Assembly (NCBI GenBank): GCA_030407315.1
Contig: JALQPE010002459.1
Coordinates: 18,147-82,146 of the forward strand
Source: Asparagopsis taxiformis
Lineage: Eukaryota; Rhodophyta; Florideophyceae; Bonnemaisoniales; Bonnemaisoniaceae
Direction of reading: 5' to 3'
DNA: 64,000 bases
Shown: positions 1 through 9,029 of the stretch, one piece after another
How the letters are laid out: the number at the start of each line of letters is the position of its first letter
Position numbering within the stretch: the first letter of the stretch is position 1
The notes under the pieces: generated by a model
What the model saw: the letters and a program-made list of their open reading frames with translations, nothing else
The model's database searches: none
Told to the model about the DNA's origin: nothing
Made by a program: the position numbers and the translations under genes

Positions 1-1089
1 TTGGCGGGCAGTTGCAGTGGAGTCTGTGCAGGGGAACCCGGAAGAGAACGCGGTGGATAGGGACGAAAACACTTTTTCGAGTGCTTTATGAAGAATATCA
101 ATTTTGCGAGCGCGACTAGCAGAACTAGAGGTTGTCGGCATTTCATCACCGAACAAGGCGTTGGACGAAGGGTTAACAATGTACGGAAGATACCCGACGA
201 TGGTGAGGCCGGTACGGATGCAGTGGCGACGGAGGGGGGCGGAGAAGTTGAGCAGTGTGACGTGTATGGGGTATGCGACGATTGCGGAGCTCTTGAGGCT
301 TGTGCTGCTCTTGTCGGAGTACACTTGGAGGAGGCCGGCAAAGGAGGAAGGTGTGGGATCAGTTTCCTCTGCCCATACGACCTGTGGATCTTCCGAGAGC
401 TGCACGCGCTGTCTAGTAACCTGGTGCAGCGTTTTCGCGAATTCTGTGTGTAGGGGATGAGAAAATATTGCGGTGCCGTCTGGGGCGGTCTGTGGGGAGG
501 GGTGGAAGAGAGTATTTTGGTCGTTAGCCAGTGCTAACTGCCTGCGGAGCATGTCGACTGGGTCGCGGAGGTACAGCTGTGCCGAGTACTTACCAGTTTT
601 GTCTGGAATGATGTGGCTCTTGTAACCTTCGGTGCGGAAATGTGTTTCGACCATGGAAGCGGTAACGTGGCGACATTCTTCTACGGTGCGAACGGCGCTG
701 TTGAACTTTTCTAGGGAGAATGCGGGGTCTTGTAGGATGGTGATGACTTCGCTCACGCGGCCAGCCCCGGCCTTGTACTCGAGGGTTGTGAGACTGGCGG
801 CGAGGGATTGCACGAGGAGGTCTGCGCGGGAGGGGGTTGAGGTTGGTGGCAGTGGAGCGTCACAGGGTGAGTCGCTGGAGGAAGCACGACCAGATTCTGG
901 GTCTGGGGAGCTGGGTTGCGGGGAATCATGGTCGCCGTTTCGAGCAGGCTCATGGGTGACGGCAGGGACACGAGCGTTGTTGAAATGTTGGGGAGAGGGG
1001 TTGAAACGGTAGCGACACGTTCGCTCATGCAGCGCGAGCGCATAAGCATCTACGCAGTAGTAGAAGCACCCTTCATACTTGCATTCCAT
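1..1089 (-). CDS. Plavaka/KDZ-type DNA transposase, N-terminal part (runs off left edge)
   Basis: On the minus strand one reading frame is open from an upstream stop near 1165 to base 1 without a stop. The chosen start is the ATG at 1089-1087, giving 363 codons of an incomplete gene. Residues 3-25 form a C-x4-C-x12-H-x3-C zinc-finger pattern (C3, C8, H21, C25). A low-complexity Pro/Ser stretch follows. Around residues 255-300 is a block with VYSDKSS (Asp259), AYPIHVTL and VGYLPY. This matches the SDK-T...AYPVY...GYLP signature of Plavaka transposases, where that Asp is thought to be catalytic. The family mobilises CACTA-like or KDZ DNA transposons in fungi and other eukaryotes. The C-terminal catalytic half lies outside the window, so intactness cannot be judged. 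Family call is from recalled motifs. Confidence 0.75.
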   Translation of the reverse strand, partial: MECKYEGCFYYCVDAYALALHERTCRYRFNPSPQHFNNARVPAVTHEPARNGDHDSPQPSSPDPESGRASSSDSPCDAPLPPTSTPSRADLLVQSLAASLTTLEYKAGAGRVSEVITILQDPAFSLEKFNSAVRTVEECRHVTASMVETHFRTEGYKSHIIPDKTGKYSAQLYLRDPVDMLRRQLALANDQNTLFHPSPQTAPDGTAIFSHPLHTEFAKTLHQVTRQRVQLSEDPQVVWAEETDPTPSSFAGLLQVYSDKSSTSLKSSAIVAYPIHVTLLNFSAPLRRHCIRTGLTIVGYLPYIVNPSSNALFGDEMPTTSSSASRARKIDILHKALEKVFSSLSTAFSSGFPCTDSTATARQ

Positions 1090-1680
1090 GTCGAGTTTTG
1101 ACGCAAAAGGGAGGATTGCGAGCTGAACAGGGGAGACTGTGCCGTCCAGATGCGACCAATTTTATTTTTGTGGTGCTTTCGAGACTTGGAATGTAACGTG
1201 TTCGTTCGTAGTTTTGTGGGTAGTAGTTTTGTGCTCACTCCAGCTGACATCCCAACGGTGGAATTTAACCGAGAGTTCAATCATTTCCAACTGTTACATC
1301 ACATTGCGTGCTGGCAACGTGTGCATGGAATGACGAACGACTGCCCTGAGAGATGAATTTTCAATTAATTCATTTGTAATAATAAACTTTTTTATTTCCA
1401 AACTTCGTGGAATCTGAATGTGCTTTACAGCGGATATGCCACGGATCATGTAAGGAAAGCAAATGGATTCTCATATATATGATTATATGTTTATATTCGT
1501 TGTTCTCGATCCGGATCTCATTGTTCGGGGAATCAGAGACCATGGCTTGGGCCATACTCAATCTCACTGCCGGCGATGATTTCGAGTATGCACAGCAAGA
1601 CTTAAGCGGACGCTGAAAGCTGTCCGGTCGACGCCGCAGGCTCCACTCCGCCCTCATCACCGACTGAGATTCTTTGACCG
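1090..1680. other. No gene recognised
   Basis: This stretch holds the presumed upstream region of the transposase and short AT-rich sequence. Reading frames of 60-140 codons occur on both strands, but none has recognisable domains or consistent composition. Confidence 0.4.
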
Positions 1681-1689
1681 CCTTTGCTT

Positions 1690-2640
1690 TGTTTAGTGTA
1701 GAGGATGGACGAAGGTACGTGCGCGAATCTTGAGGGTATGCATTGAGGGAAGCGTGGGTTTTGAGTTTGACTGTTTCCGTTGATGCGATATTTTTCATTG
1801 GAAGCCTGTTGACTCATGGTGTGTATTGAGCGGAGGATGGAAGAGAGGTACGTGAAGTTTTGAAAGTGTGCTGCGAGGGAAGGTTGGTTTTGAGTCTGAC
1901 TGTTGTAGTTGATTCCGATGTTGTGTAGATGATGCAGGAATGTTGATGACGGAAGGTAAGTTTCATTGAGTGCCAAGATGTGCTTTGCGAAGGTATGGAC
2001 TGCTGACTATGATTATTATTCATTGCAAGGTTTTTGGATCATGGTTTGTATTGTGTGTAGGATGGATGAGAGGTACATTTGCGAGTTCTCAGGGTATGTA
2101 GCGAGGGAAACGTTGGTTTCCAATCTGACTGTTGCGATTGATTCCGATGTTGCGTAGGTGATGGAGGAATAGTGATGACGGAAGGTAAGTCACATTGGGC
2201 GCCAAGACCGGTTGTGCGAAGATGCGGAATGCTGACTACTTTTCTTGGCTACACGATTACGTGACTTATGGTTTTTATTGTGTGCAGGATGGAACAGGTA
2301 AGGTAAGTGTGCGAGTTTTGAAAGTAAGCAGCGAGGGAAGGTTGGTTTTGGGTCTGACTGTTGTGGTTGATTCCGATGTTGTGTAGATGGTGCAGGAATG
2401 TTGATGACAGAAGGTAAGTTTCACTGAGCACCAAGACTTGTTTTGCGAAGATATGGACTGCTGACTTTGATTATTCATTGGAAGGTTTTTGGATCATGGT
2501 TTGTATTTTGTGTAGGATGGATGATTCACTCATCCTCTCGGAGAGGTAAGTAAGGGAGTTTCTAGGATATCTGTCGTGGTAAGCGTTGCTTTTGAATCTG
2601 ACTGTTGGGGTTGATGTTTTTGTATGTGATGCAGGAGTGG
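1690..2640 (+). repeat. Tandem repeat, about 226 bp, with splice-site-like borders
   Basis: About four diverged copies are spaced 225-228 bp apart, judged from the recurring GGATGG at 1835, 2060, 2287 and 2515. A partial copy lies at 1703. Each unit contains a 27-nt block (1929-1955, 2158-2184, 2387-2413) preceded by TGTAG or TGCGTAG and followed by GTAAGT. It also contains a 10-30-nt block (2061-2072, 2287-2296, 2516-2545) preceded by TGTAG or TGCAG and followed by GTACAT or GTAAGT-like sequence. CTGAC, like a branch point, precedes each AG. This looks like repeated tiny exons and introns, but no flanking gene was identified. Confidence 0.6.
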
Positions 2641-2984
2641 TGAAGCAGGAACGGCAGGACTGAAGGAGAGTGAAGAAGGGATCTAGGAAGATGGGGAATG
2701 AAGCTGTGAGGTGTTTCTGGTATGTGTATATTTTCGGGCATACGATAGAAGTGAGAGTGGGTTTCAAGTGGTGTAAGATTTTGCTGACCATGTTCGTGTT
2801 TGATGTCTTGATGATTTAATGGGCTGGGGTGGTGTCGAGGAAAGCGGGATGGAATTGGGAAGGAGCGGATTTTTTGTAATCAAGGTCGTGAGGGTTCTTG
2901 AAGTATGTGCGGATGGTGGTTCATGGCGTTCGGATGGTAGGGAGAACGCGATGGTGAGGGAGATGGGTGATCGACGATATGCTG

Positions 2985-3140
2985 ACAGGTATTTTGTATT
3001 CCGGCTGGATACGTATTTCATATTCTGGCTGGATACATATTCCGTATTCTGCGTGGATACGTATTTCCTATTCTAACCGGGTATTTATTTCCTATTCTGA
3101 CCAGATATGTATTTCCTATTCTAGAGAGACGTATTGTATA
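2985..3140. repeat. 24-bp tandem repeat, about six copies
   Basis: The unit resembles TATTCTGGCTGGATACGTAT and recurs every 24 bp from about 2997 (3003, 3027, 3051 and onward). Later copies diverge. Because 24 is a multiple of three, both strands show 8-residue periodic reading frames, which I treat as by-products. Confidence 0.75.
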
Positions 3141-3243
3141 CGAGCAGTTTCGTAAATGAGAGAATAAAATACGGTCCGATATGGGCCCTGAATTTACCAT
3201 CCGCTGTAATTTCTTCCCTCCCGGTTTTCGCTGATATATTGTA

Positions 3244-3470
3244 TACTGGACGTCGGGTCCTAGTATTCCGCCATATGTACTAGAGAAAGTGGATGTCGGG
3301 TCCTAGTATTCCGCCAAACGTACTAGAGAAAGTGGATGTCGGGCCCTAGTATTCCGCCAAACATTCTAGAGAAAGTGGATGTCGGGTCCTAGTATTCCGC
3401 CATATGTACTAGAGAAAGTGGATGTCGGGCCCTAGTATTCCGCCATATGTACTAGAGAAAGTGGACGTCC
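3244..3470. repeat. 43-bp tandem repeat, five to six copies
   Basis: GTCGGG (or GTCCGC in the last copy) recurs at 3252, 3295, 3338, 3381, 3424 and 3467, an exact 43-bp period. The unit includes ACTAGAGAAAGTGGATGTCG and TAGTATTCCGCCATATGT. The array ends at the hairpin that abuts the 3' end of the 710-codon gene. Confidence 0.9.
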
Positions 3471-3512
3471 GCATCCAAAAATTTTTTATTTTTTTTTGGA
3501 CGCGGACGTTCA
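3465..3512. repeat. Imperfect inverted repeat at the end of the 43-bp array
   Basis: ACGTCCGCATCC is followed by an A/T-rich loop and then GGACGCGGACGT, giving a stem of about 12 bp with one G-T mismatch. A third copy, GGACGTCCGCGTCC, lies at about 3561-3575 inside the neighbouring reading frame. Confidence 0.6.
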
Positions 3513-3518
3513 TTTGTT

Positions 3519-5651
3519 CTAGTAAATCTCGGGGCCGACTAGGACCCGTACTAGAGAGACTGGACGTCCGCGTCCACTTCCGAAAACACAGACGGCCTTG
3601 CGCTCTAACGTCGCCTCGCGTCCAGCCGCGTCCTTAAGTGTTTTTTCAGCCTCGTGCACGAGACTCACCGCTTCGTCGCGCGTTGCGTTCGCTTTGCTAA
3701 GGCGCGCCGCAGCGTCGTCGCGCGCTTGCGCAATCGTCGTCACCCGTGCCACCGCCTCGTCACGGCTCTGCTCGACCGACGCCAGACGCGCCAGCGCTTC
3801 GCTGCGGCCCTCCACGGCGGAAGCCATTCGCGCCAAAGCGTCGTCGCGAGCTCCTTCGAGCAACACCACGCGCGCCAACGCCTCTTCCCGGCCCTTTTCG
3901 GCGGCGGCAAGCTGGCCCCGCAACACGTTCGCGTCTGATTCGGCCAAAACAGCACCCGCCTCGTTGACAGCAGTCGCCGCGTCACTTGCCGCCACGTTAT
4001 CATCCGTTGCCTCACCTGCGCCCGTGCGGCTGCCCGCAGCAGCACCGTCACCTGCGCCGCTTTTCGCCGCGCTGCTGACCGCCGCCCCGCCGTCGCCCGC
4101 ACTGCTGGACGCCGCAGCCCCGCCGTGCCCGGAAGACGCCGCTTTCAAGGCCTGCAACTCGTTGTACACCTTCACGTACTCCGCGCGCAGCGCCGCGTCG
4201 AGTCGCTCGACGTCGATAGGAGCGCGCGGTGGCTCGGAGAAAAGAGAATACCGGCCGTCTCGGAAGCGCCGACGCTCGATCGCCAACAACGCCGCCATGC
4301 CAAGGTACTGCGCATACTCGCGCGAATCGGTCGCGCGCATAACGTGCAGTTCGTTAGTTGATAGCGCGGATAACACGGCATCAACGGTAACGACATCGCG
4401 CGCTTCTAAATTCGCAAACGCGTCGCGCGACGGATTGCGCGGCGACTTGAGAAGGAGATGTGGAATTTCAGTATGCCGGTGAACGCCAAGCGAACCATGC
4501 GCCCAGTCGACGACGCCGTGCTCCGCGCTCCAGGGCAACCATTGCCCGCCCTCCTTGAAGTCCATGCCAGGCGCGAGATCGAAAACCGGAGTTTCGTCCC
4601 ACGCGCACGCGCGATGCTCCGTCAGGAGACTCTCGAGGTGCGCCGCCGTATACGTTCCGCCCCGCACGATCGCCGAAACGCCGACGCGCTCGATTCCCGC
4701 GATCAGTTTTTCGTTTAAGCGCAAGAAGCGGCGCTCGACGTAAGCGACGTGAAGCCACGCGGCGGCAACCATCACCACCCACTCGCTCAGAGCAATAGCC
4801 CAGAAATACGAACGAGCCTCGACCGGAACGTCGCGCCCGAGCAGTACCGACGGCGCGTAATGGAACACGCAGGGAAGCGGCACCGACAACGAGTCGGGCG
4901 CTTCCGGCCAATCGCGCGCATCGTAACGCGGGAAGAAAGCGGCGACGCGGTCATCAGGAAACTCGCGAAATTCGATATCGCGATACGTAACGAAGTAGCC
5001 CGACGTGCGCCGCAAACGCAACTCGCGCCGCGCTTCCGGGCGCATATCCGCGTTCAGGAACCATGGCACGCTCGCCTCCCCTTCGTGCTCGACGTCGTTC
5101 CACGGAACGCCGCCGTCAAGTAAGAAGCCCGCACTGGGCGCCGCGGCCCATGGATCGACTCGCGCAAATTCGTCGCGACGCATCACGCGCAACCGGGCCA
5201 AGTGGCGTACGAGTCGTTCGTCGGCTTCGTCTTCGAGAAAATACGCGTCGCACGGTAAGTTCGCGGGGACCGCCAAATCGCACAACGCCGATTCGCGCCG
5301 CGCGTCCCACACCGCTTGCGCATCCTTATGGCCGGGTAACACGGCATAGCGTGACACATCAGCGATGCGCGTCCACTGGAAGCGCTGCGGGTAGAAGTGG
5401 CGACGGCCCAATTCCGCCCACGTCGGCATAGGGCGTGGCATGAAACGGAACGCGATCGGGTCGTCGTAGCGCGCGCGGAATCGACTCGGGAGCGTCTTGC
5501 GCGACCGACGGAAGCGAAACGGACGCAGGCGCAGGAACCGAACGAAGCGGGACGCCGCTCCCAGAACGCGCAGCAGACGCAGAAGTTGGAGTCGCGGTCG
5601 CATCCACCGTAGCGACAACGTCAGACGACGCGACGACGCCACTGCCGCCAC
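3519..5651 (-). CDS. Hypothetical 710-codon protein with C-terminal 14-residue coiled-coil repeats
   Basis: This is a long GC-rich reading frame I do not recognise. Residues 1-60 are Arg/Leu-rich and probably out of frame (see the upstream feature). Residues about 66-500 look like a folded domain, with DPIAFRF, PTWAELGRRHFYPQRFQW and many Trp/Asp residues, plus one possible membrane segment at 283-304 (WAIALSEWVVMVAAAWL). Residues 504-583 are a Gly/Ala/Ser linker. Residues 585-682 are seven consecutive 14-residue units (EKGREEALARVVLL-like), two heptads each, so a coiled coil. The last 28 residues run into the 43-bp repeat side and may be junk. GC content and codon use differ strongly from the transposons. 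It could be a host gene or a gag-like protein of an unknown element; no RT, protease or integrase lies nearby. Confidence 0.6.
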   Translation of the reverse strand: MAAVASSRRLTLSLRWMRPRLQLLRLLRVLGAASRFVRFLRLRPFRFRRSRKTLPSRFRARYDDPIAFRFMPRPMPTWAELGRRHFYPQRFQWTRIADVSRYAVLPGHKDAQAVWDARRESALCDLAVPANLPCDAYFLEDEADERLVRHLARLRVMRRDEFARVDPWAAAPSAGFLLDGGVPWNDVEHEGEASVPWFLNADMRPEARRELRLRRTSGYFVTYRDIEFREFPDDRVAAFFPRYDARDWPEAPDSLSVPLPCVFHYAPSVLLGRDVPVEARSYFWAIALSEWVVMVAAAWLHVAYVERRFLRLNEKLIAGIERVGVSAIVRGGTYTAAHLESLLTEHRACAWDETPVFDLAPGMDFKEGGQWLPWSAEHGVVDWAHGSLGVHRHTEIPHLLLKSPRNPSRDAFANLEARDVVTVDAVLSALSTNELHVMRATDSREYAQYLGMAALLAIERRRFRDGRYSLFSEPPRAPIDVERLDAALRAEYVKVYNELQALKAASSGHGGAAASSSAGDGGAAVSSAAKSGAGDGAAAGSRTGAGEATDDNVAASDAATAVNEAGAVLAESDANVLRGQLAAAEKGREEALARVVLLEGARDDALARMASAVEGRSEALARLASVEQSRDEAVARVTTIAQARDDAAARLSKANATRDEAVSLVHEAEKTLKDAAGREATLERKAVCVFGSGRGRPVSLVRVLVGPEIY
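3606..3899 (-). repeat. 42-bp coding tandem repeat (seven 14-residue units)
   Basis: Residues 585-682 of the 710-codon frame divide exactly into seven 14-mers with the pattern x-x-x-R-[DES]-[DE]-A-[LVA]-[AS]-[RL]. The DNA copies are diverged, so the array is old and held in frame by selection on the coiled coil. Confidence 0.85.
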
Positions 5652-5850
5652 GGCCGCTCGCGGTTACGGGTACGGTTGAGGAGGATGCTTGCGCCATGGA
5701 CATGTAATAGGGACTCTCCGGGCTTGAAAGAGAAGGAAACGCGATGCGCGCAGGGCGAGGAGACGCGTTCGTGGGCGTCGACGGTTCGTCGCGAAGCGCA
5801 GCGCCGGCGCGAAGCCAACTCGGCAGAGCGTTATTATCGCGCGACATCAC
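5359..5850 (-). other. Probable true N-terminal frame of the 710-codon gene, shifted by one base
   Basis: A 163-codon minus-strand frame starts at 5850 (MMSRDNNALPSWLRAG) and overlaps the first 98 codons of the downstream frame. Its Ala/Ser/Pro/Val-rich composition looks like a disordered N-terminus. The overlapping part of the other frame (Arg/Leu-rich, residues 1-60) looks like an out-of-frame translation. Passing from this frame to the main one needs a +1 shift, or a small intron, near 5470-5560. Whether this is a mutation, a sequencing error or splicing cannot be told here. Confidence 0.45.
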
Positions 5851-6981
5851 GAAGCGCGAGCGCGTGTGGCGTTAACGGAGCGAACGCGCGCGGGATGGAG
5901 AAGAAGGATGGAATGGAGACAGAAGGATGGAAGAGAAGCAGAAGGATGGAAGAGAAGAAGAAGATTGGAAGAGGAGAACAAGACAGAAGAGAGCTGAAGG
6001 TGTGCACAAGAACGTTTCGCGCGAGGACGCACTGTGAAGTTAGTCGGGGGGAGTGTGGCGCAATTTAAGTTGGTCGATGGAACCGATGCGAGCGCGCGCG
6101 TTTACGTTAGTCCGCAAACATCCGTTTGAGTTAGTTTAGTAAGCGAGCGTACGCGTGGCGCCTTGATTACGTGTCACGGAGCGTCAATGCGAGCGCGGGC
6201 GCGCGTACGTTGCCACGAAACCGCAAGCCGCGCCACGTGTAGCGATTTCCGCGAATTTCCCTTTATTTCCCTTTTTGGGTTTTTTATGACGAAAGTCTTT
6301 TTCCCAAAATATTTCCCTTTTTGCGTGCGAGCGTGCGGCGGCCGCCGGCCGGCCACACAAGGACAGTCTGTCCCAAGTAAGTTAGCTATTAGTGGTCGCA
6401 TGGCTTCGCACCCTACCAATAAACAGTCAGCACTTTCGCAGCTACGAGTTAAGCGTTGAGCGCGTCGCGAGGACCGATTGTGTTACGACGTTGCGTGCGG
6501 ATTGCTCACGATCGCCGACGTACGTGCGCGCGCGCCGCGTTTACCGACCGTCGAATTGCGTCGCACCGCGAGACCGCGCGTTGCGTCGCATACCGCTAGG
6601 CCAGGGATTTACGGCCCCTGCGTGGATCGTGTTGAGCTCGAGTTTACTCGGTGATCTCACTCTGAGATCACGGCTTGCGCCGGCCCGCGAATCCCGTGTT
6701 GCGATCGACCCTGCGCGTTCCGCCGTTGTACCACCCGATCGCCTCCGCGACCGAGCGACGTGCGAAACGCAAGTTCACGAGCGCGTTACGGTTCAACACG
6801 CCCTGACAAGGCAAGCGATTCTAGAACTCTCTTAGTGACCGCCATCCCGGCTGGTCCTACATACACCTCACGAGGAAGATAATATTTCTTGTGTTCCGAT
6901 CAATCACCCTTGCTCGCGTTTGGTCTCTCTATCTGCTGGGAAGTCTAGCCATAAGGTGTAAGTTTGTTTAAACAAAAAAAT
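5851..6981. other. GC-rich intergenic region; presumed promoter side of the 710-codon gene
   Basis: No convincing gene was found. A 147-codon plus-strand frame at 6392-6835 is Arg-rich and looks like a by-product of GC-rich DNA. A perfect hairpin lies at 6651-6671. Confidence 0.4.
6651..6671. repeat. Perfect 9-bp hairpin
   Basis: GTGATCTCA, loop CTC, then TGAGATCAC. No run of T follows that would suggest an RNA polymerase III end. Role unknown. Confidence 0.6.
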
Positions 6982-7089
6982 ACCTGGCTGGTTGACAAGC
7001 TCCACATCGACGTGAGGAATTCCACTGTGGAATTGCACACGTCGATGTGGAGGTCGTCAACTTGTCTCATCTCGACTTGCCAGCCAGGT
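6982..7089. repeat. Foldback (inverted-repeat) element, 108 bp
   Basis: The ends are exact inverted copies: ACCTGGCTGG at 6982-6991 and CCAGCCAGGT at 7080-7089. Inside, CTCCACATCGACGTG pairs with CACGTCGATGTGGAG, and GGAATTCCAC pairs imperfectly near the centre. It could be a tiny foldback transposon or MITE, or a structured RNA. No clear target-site duplication was seen. Confidence 0.65.
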
Positions 7090-7821
7090 AACAGCATTTC
7101 TTTTTGTGTGCTTCCTAGGACAAGTGTCCTACTCTCGTTTCTGTCACGATTTCGTTCTGTTCGTCACACTTCTTAAAGTCGAACATGAACAAACCGATTT
7201 CTGCAACAAACTCACCGCCGCCGCTACTTTTTCAGAAACATTTCACATTTGAACCGTGAACAGAACTGTTCACAACTTGACCCCTGGATACTATTCTTGG
7301 AATATGTGGTGCCTGCTGAATCGCTGAGCTACAAAATACCGTAAAAATTCCTACTTTGGCTTTTTCCAAAACCCTCTAGTGTAACTCGTTGCACTGCCGA
7401 AATGATGGCGGGAAGGCTATATTGATTGGATGTCAAAATATAACAGTGCTATTTATAAAAAGAAGTAGTCTACTCAAACGCGTTGGACATGAGCCATCTC
7501 GCGGAGGCGAAAGCCGGTTGCAACGGATAAACTTACAGAACCATTAACACAAATCGGAACCGTTTCACGCGACCAACTATCAAATCCCGCAGACGAACGA
7601 ATAGTCGTGCAAGAAATTGAATTGACATCCACCGCATTGGAAGCAGCAAGCGCATCGTCCAACCAACCAATCACTCTCATATCGCAACGACACAAACGCC
7701 TCAAACACTCCGATCATCCATCCATCCATCCAACCGAGGCACATGCGAATATAACACACACACGCACGCAGGCACACCCGTCGCCTCATCTCCGCGGCTC
7801 GAAAAACCAGCCCCATCAACG

Positions 7822-8277
7822 ATGCGCCGTCTCATCGCGACGCTACATCTGCTGCTACTGCTGCACGCCGCGCTGTGCACACGGGCGCTCGGCAGGGAAG
7901 TGCCGGCGGCGCGTTGCACGCGCGCGCGCATCCGGGCGGATCTGGGCTGCGCGTGCTATCTGACGTGGCGCGGGCTGTTTGAAAGCGCGAATGCGGACGC
8001 GTTACTGCGCGTGTGTCGCGAGGCATTCCGACCGGCGTTTGCGCACACGCGTCCGATGCGTCTGCGAAGGTTTTGTGCACGATATGTGCGCGAGGATGGC
8101 GTGCTGGATCGCGACGTCGCGCAGAGAAGGATTGTGCGCACGGCGCGCATTTGTCGCGATGGTATGGTGGTTGGCGACGCGGTGCGACGCGGGGAAGAGC
8201 TGTTATGCGCGCGTGGTGCGCGTGTGTCCGTGCGCAGGGTTTTGGGCGTTTTGCAGCGCTGGGAGAGGCCTAGTTGA
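7822..8277 (+). CDS. Small secreted cysteine-rich protein (family member 1)
   Basis: A 151-residue GC-rich gene. Residues 1-23 are a signal peptide (MRRLIATLHLLLLLHAALC, then a cut near Ala22/Gly24), so the product is probably exported. The mature part has cysteines at 32, 43, 45, 65, 85, 111 and 129. The core GCACYLTWRGLF (42-53) is shared with the genes at 8503-8937, 34890-35408 and 40123-40641; in particular the third and fourth cysteines are exactly 19 residues apart in all of them. It is strongly basic (many Arg). An AT-rich TATAAC lies about 70 bp upstream. I do not recognise the family; function unknown, possibly an extracellular disulfide-bonded protein. Confidence 0.7.
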   Translation: MRRLIATLHLLLLLHAALCTRALGREVPAARCTRARIRADLGCACYLTWRGLFESANADALLRVCREAFRPAFAHTRPMRLRRFCARYVREDGVLDRDVAQRRIVRTARICRDGMVVGDAVRRGEELLCARGARVSVRRVLGVLQRWERPS

Positions 8278-8502
8278 GTTAGTTTTGTTTTGTTCGTTGG
8301 TGTAAATGAGTGTTTGTTGGATCGGGTTGGGAGGACAGAGGTGTACTGGCGCGCATTGATGGCAAGTTGGACATATTGTTAGGGTTGTGATGACACGTGT
8401 ACTGGGTAAGAATGGTGCTTTACTTCACGTCACGTAGCGCATGCATCCCTTGCGACCCGCTGGTGCGCCACACTGCAAGTGTAGTCGGCTAGACGCGCGA
8501 CG

Positions 8503-8937
8503 TTAGAAATCTCGGCACACTAGCGGCTGTGCTCGGTTGAATTCGTTTCTGATAAATCGGCGGCTTCCTCCGCAACGCGTGAGGATGCGCGTCACATTGC
8601 GCAGATTTCGGCGAATGGCAAACACCGATCGGCGTCCAACCGTGCAGAAACTCGCTAGTTCTGGTAATGTCACCCCGAAAGCTCGGCTGCATAGATCGAT
8701 CTCGCGCTCCAGCTCCCGCGGTCGTAGCACCCCGATGAACCGCAGATAGCACAGACATCCCGTGGCGTCTCTCAGATTGGCGCGACAAAACTCATCTCGA
8801 TCGGTCGTCATTCGCATTCCTGAAGACCCTATCTTCGACACCTCTTCCACTTGCGTGCCGGATGATGCTTGTGCATGACTAGCTATCCCGATCATGACTA
8901 TGCTCAAAATCACATACCTGCTCATATCGCCCCTCAT
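8503..8937 (-). CDS. Small secreted cysteine-rich protein (family member 2)
   Basis: A 144-residue gene convergent with the neighbour at 7822-8277. The second ATG (residue 5) starts a good signal peptide, MSRYVILSIVMIGIASHAQA, cut before Ser-Ser. Cysteines at 51, 61, 63, 83, 98, 122 and 141 follow the family spacing (C-x9-C-x-C-x19-C-x14-C-x23-C-x18-C). The core GCLCYLRFIGVL replaces RGLF. A TATA-like TATAAAG lies 84-90 bp upstream of the first ATG. Base composition is much less GC-rich than its neighbour although both belong to one family, so they are not recent duplicates. Function unknown. Confidence 0.7.
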   Translation of the reverse strand: MRGDMSRYVILSIVMIGIASHAQASSGTQVEEVSKIGSSGMRMTTDRDEFCRANLRDATGCLCYLRFIGVLRPRELEREIDLCSRAFGVTLPELASFCTVGRRSVFAIRRNLRNVTRILTRCGGSRRFIRNEFNRAQPLVCRDF

Positions 8938-9020
8938 TTTCTTGCCGTCTGCTTGGATGGTTTCCCTCTGCCTCGGCTTGTCCTGCTTGTCTGTGGATGG
9001 GATTGTGCGATTATGCAGAG

Positions 9021-9027
9021 CTTTATA
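9021..9027 (-). promoter_or_regulatory. TATA box of the secreted gene at 8503-8937
   Basis: TATAAAG on the minus strand, 84-90 bp upstream of the first ATG; expected transcription start near 8995. Confidence 0.5.
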
Positions 9028-9029
9028 GA

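Noticed and set aside
3598..4482. 294-codon plus-strand frame
   Set aside because: Antisense by-product of the 710-codon gene; its composition (Ala/Ser/Arg) mirrors the other strand.
6392..6835. 147-codon plus-strand frame
   Set aside because: Arg-rich and domain-free in a GC-rich stretch where long open frames arise by chance.
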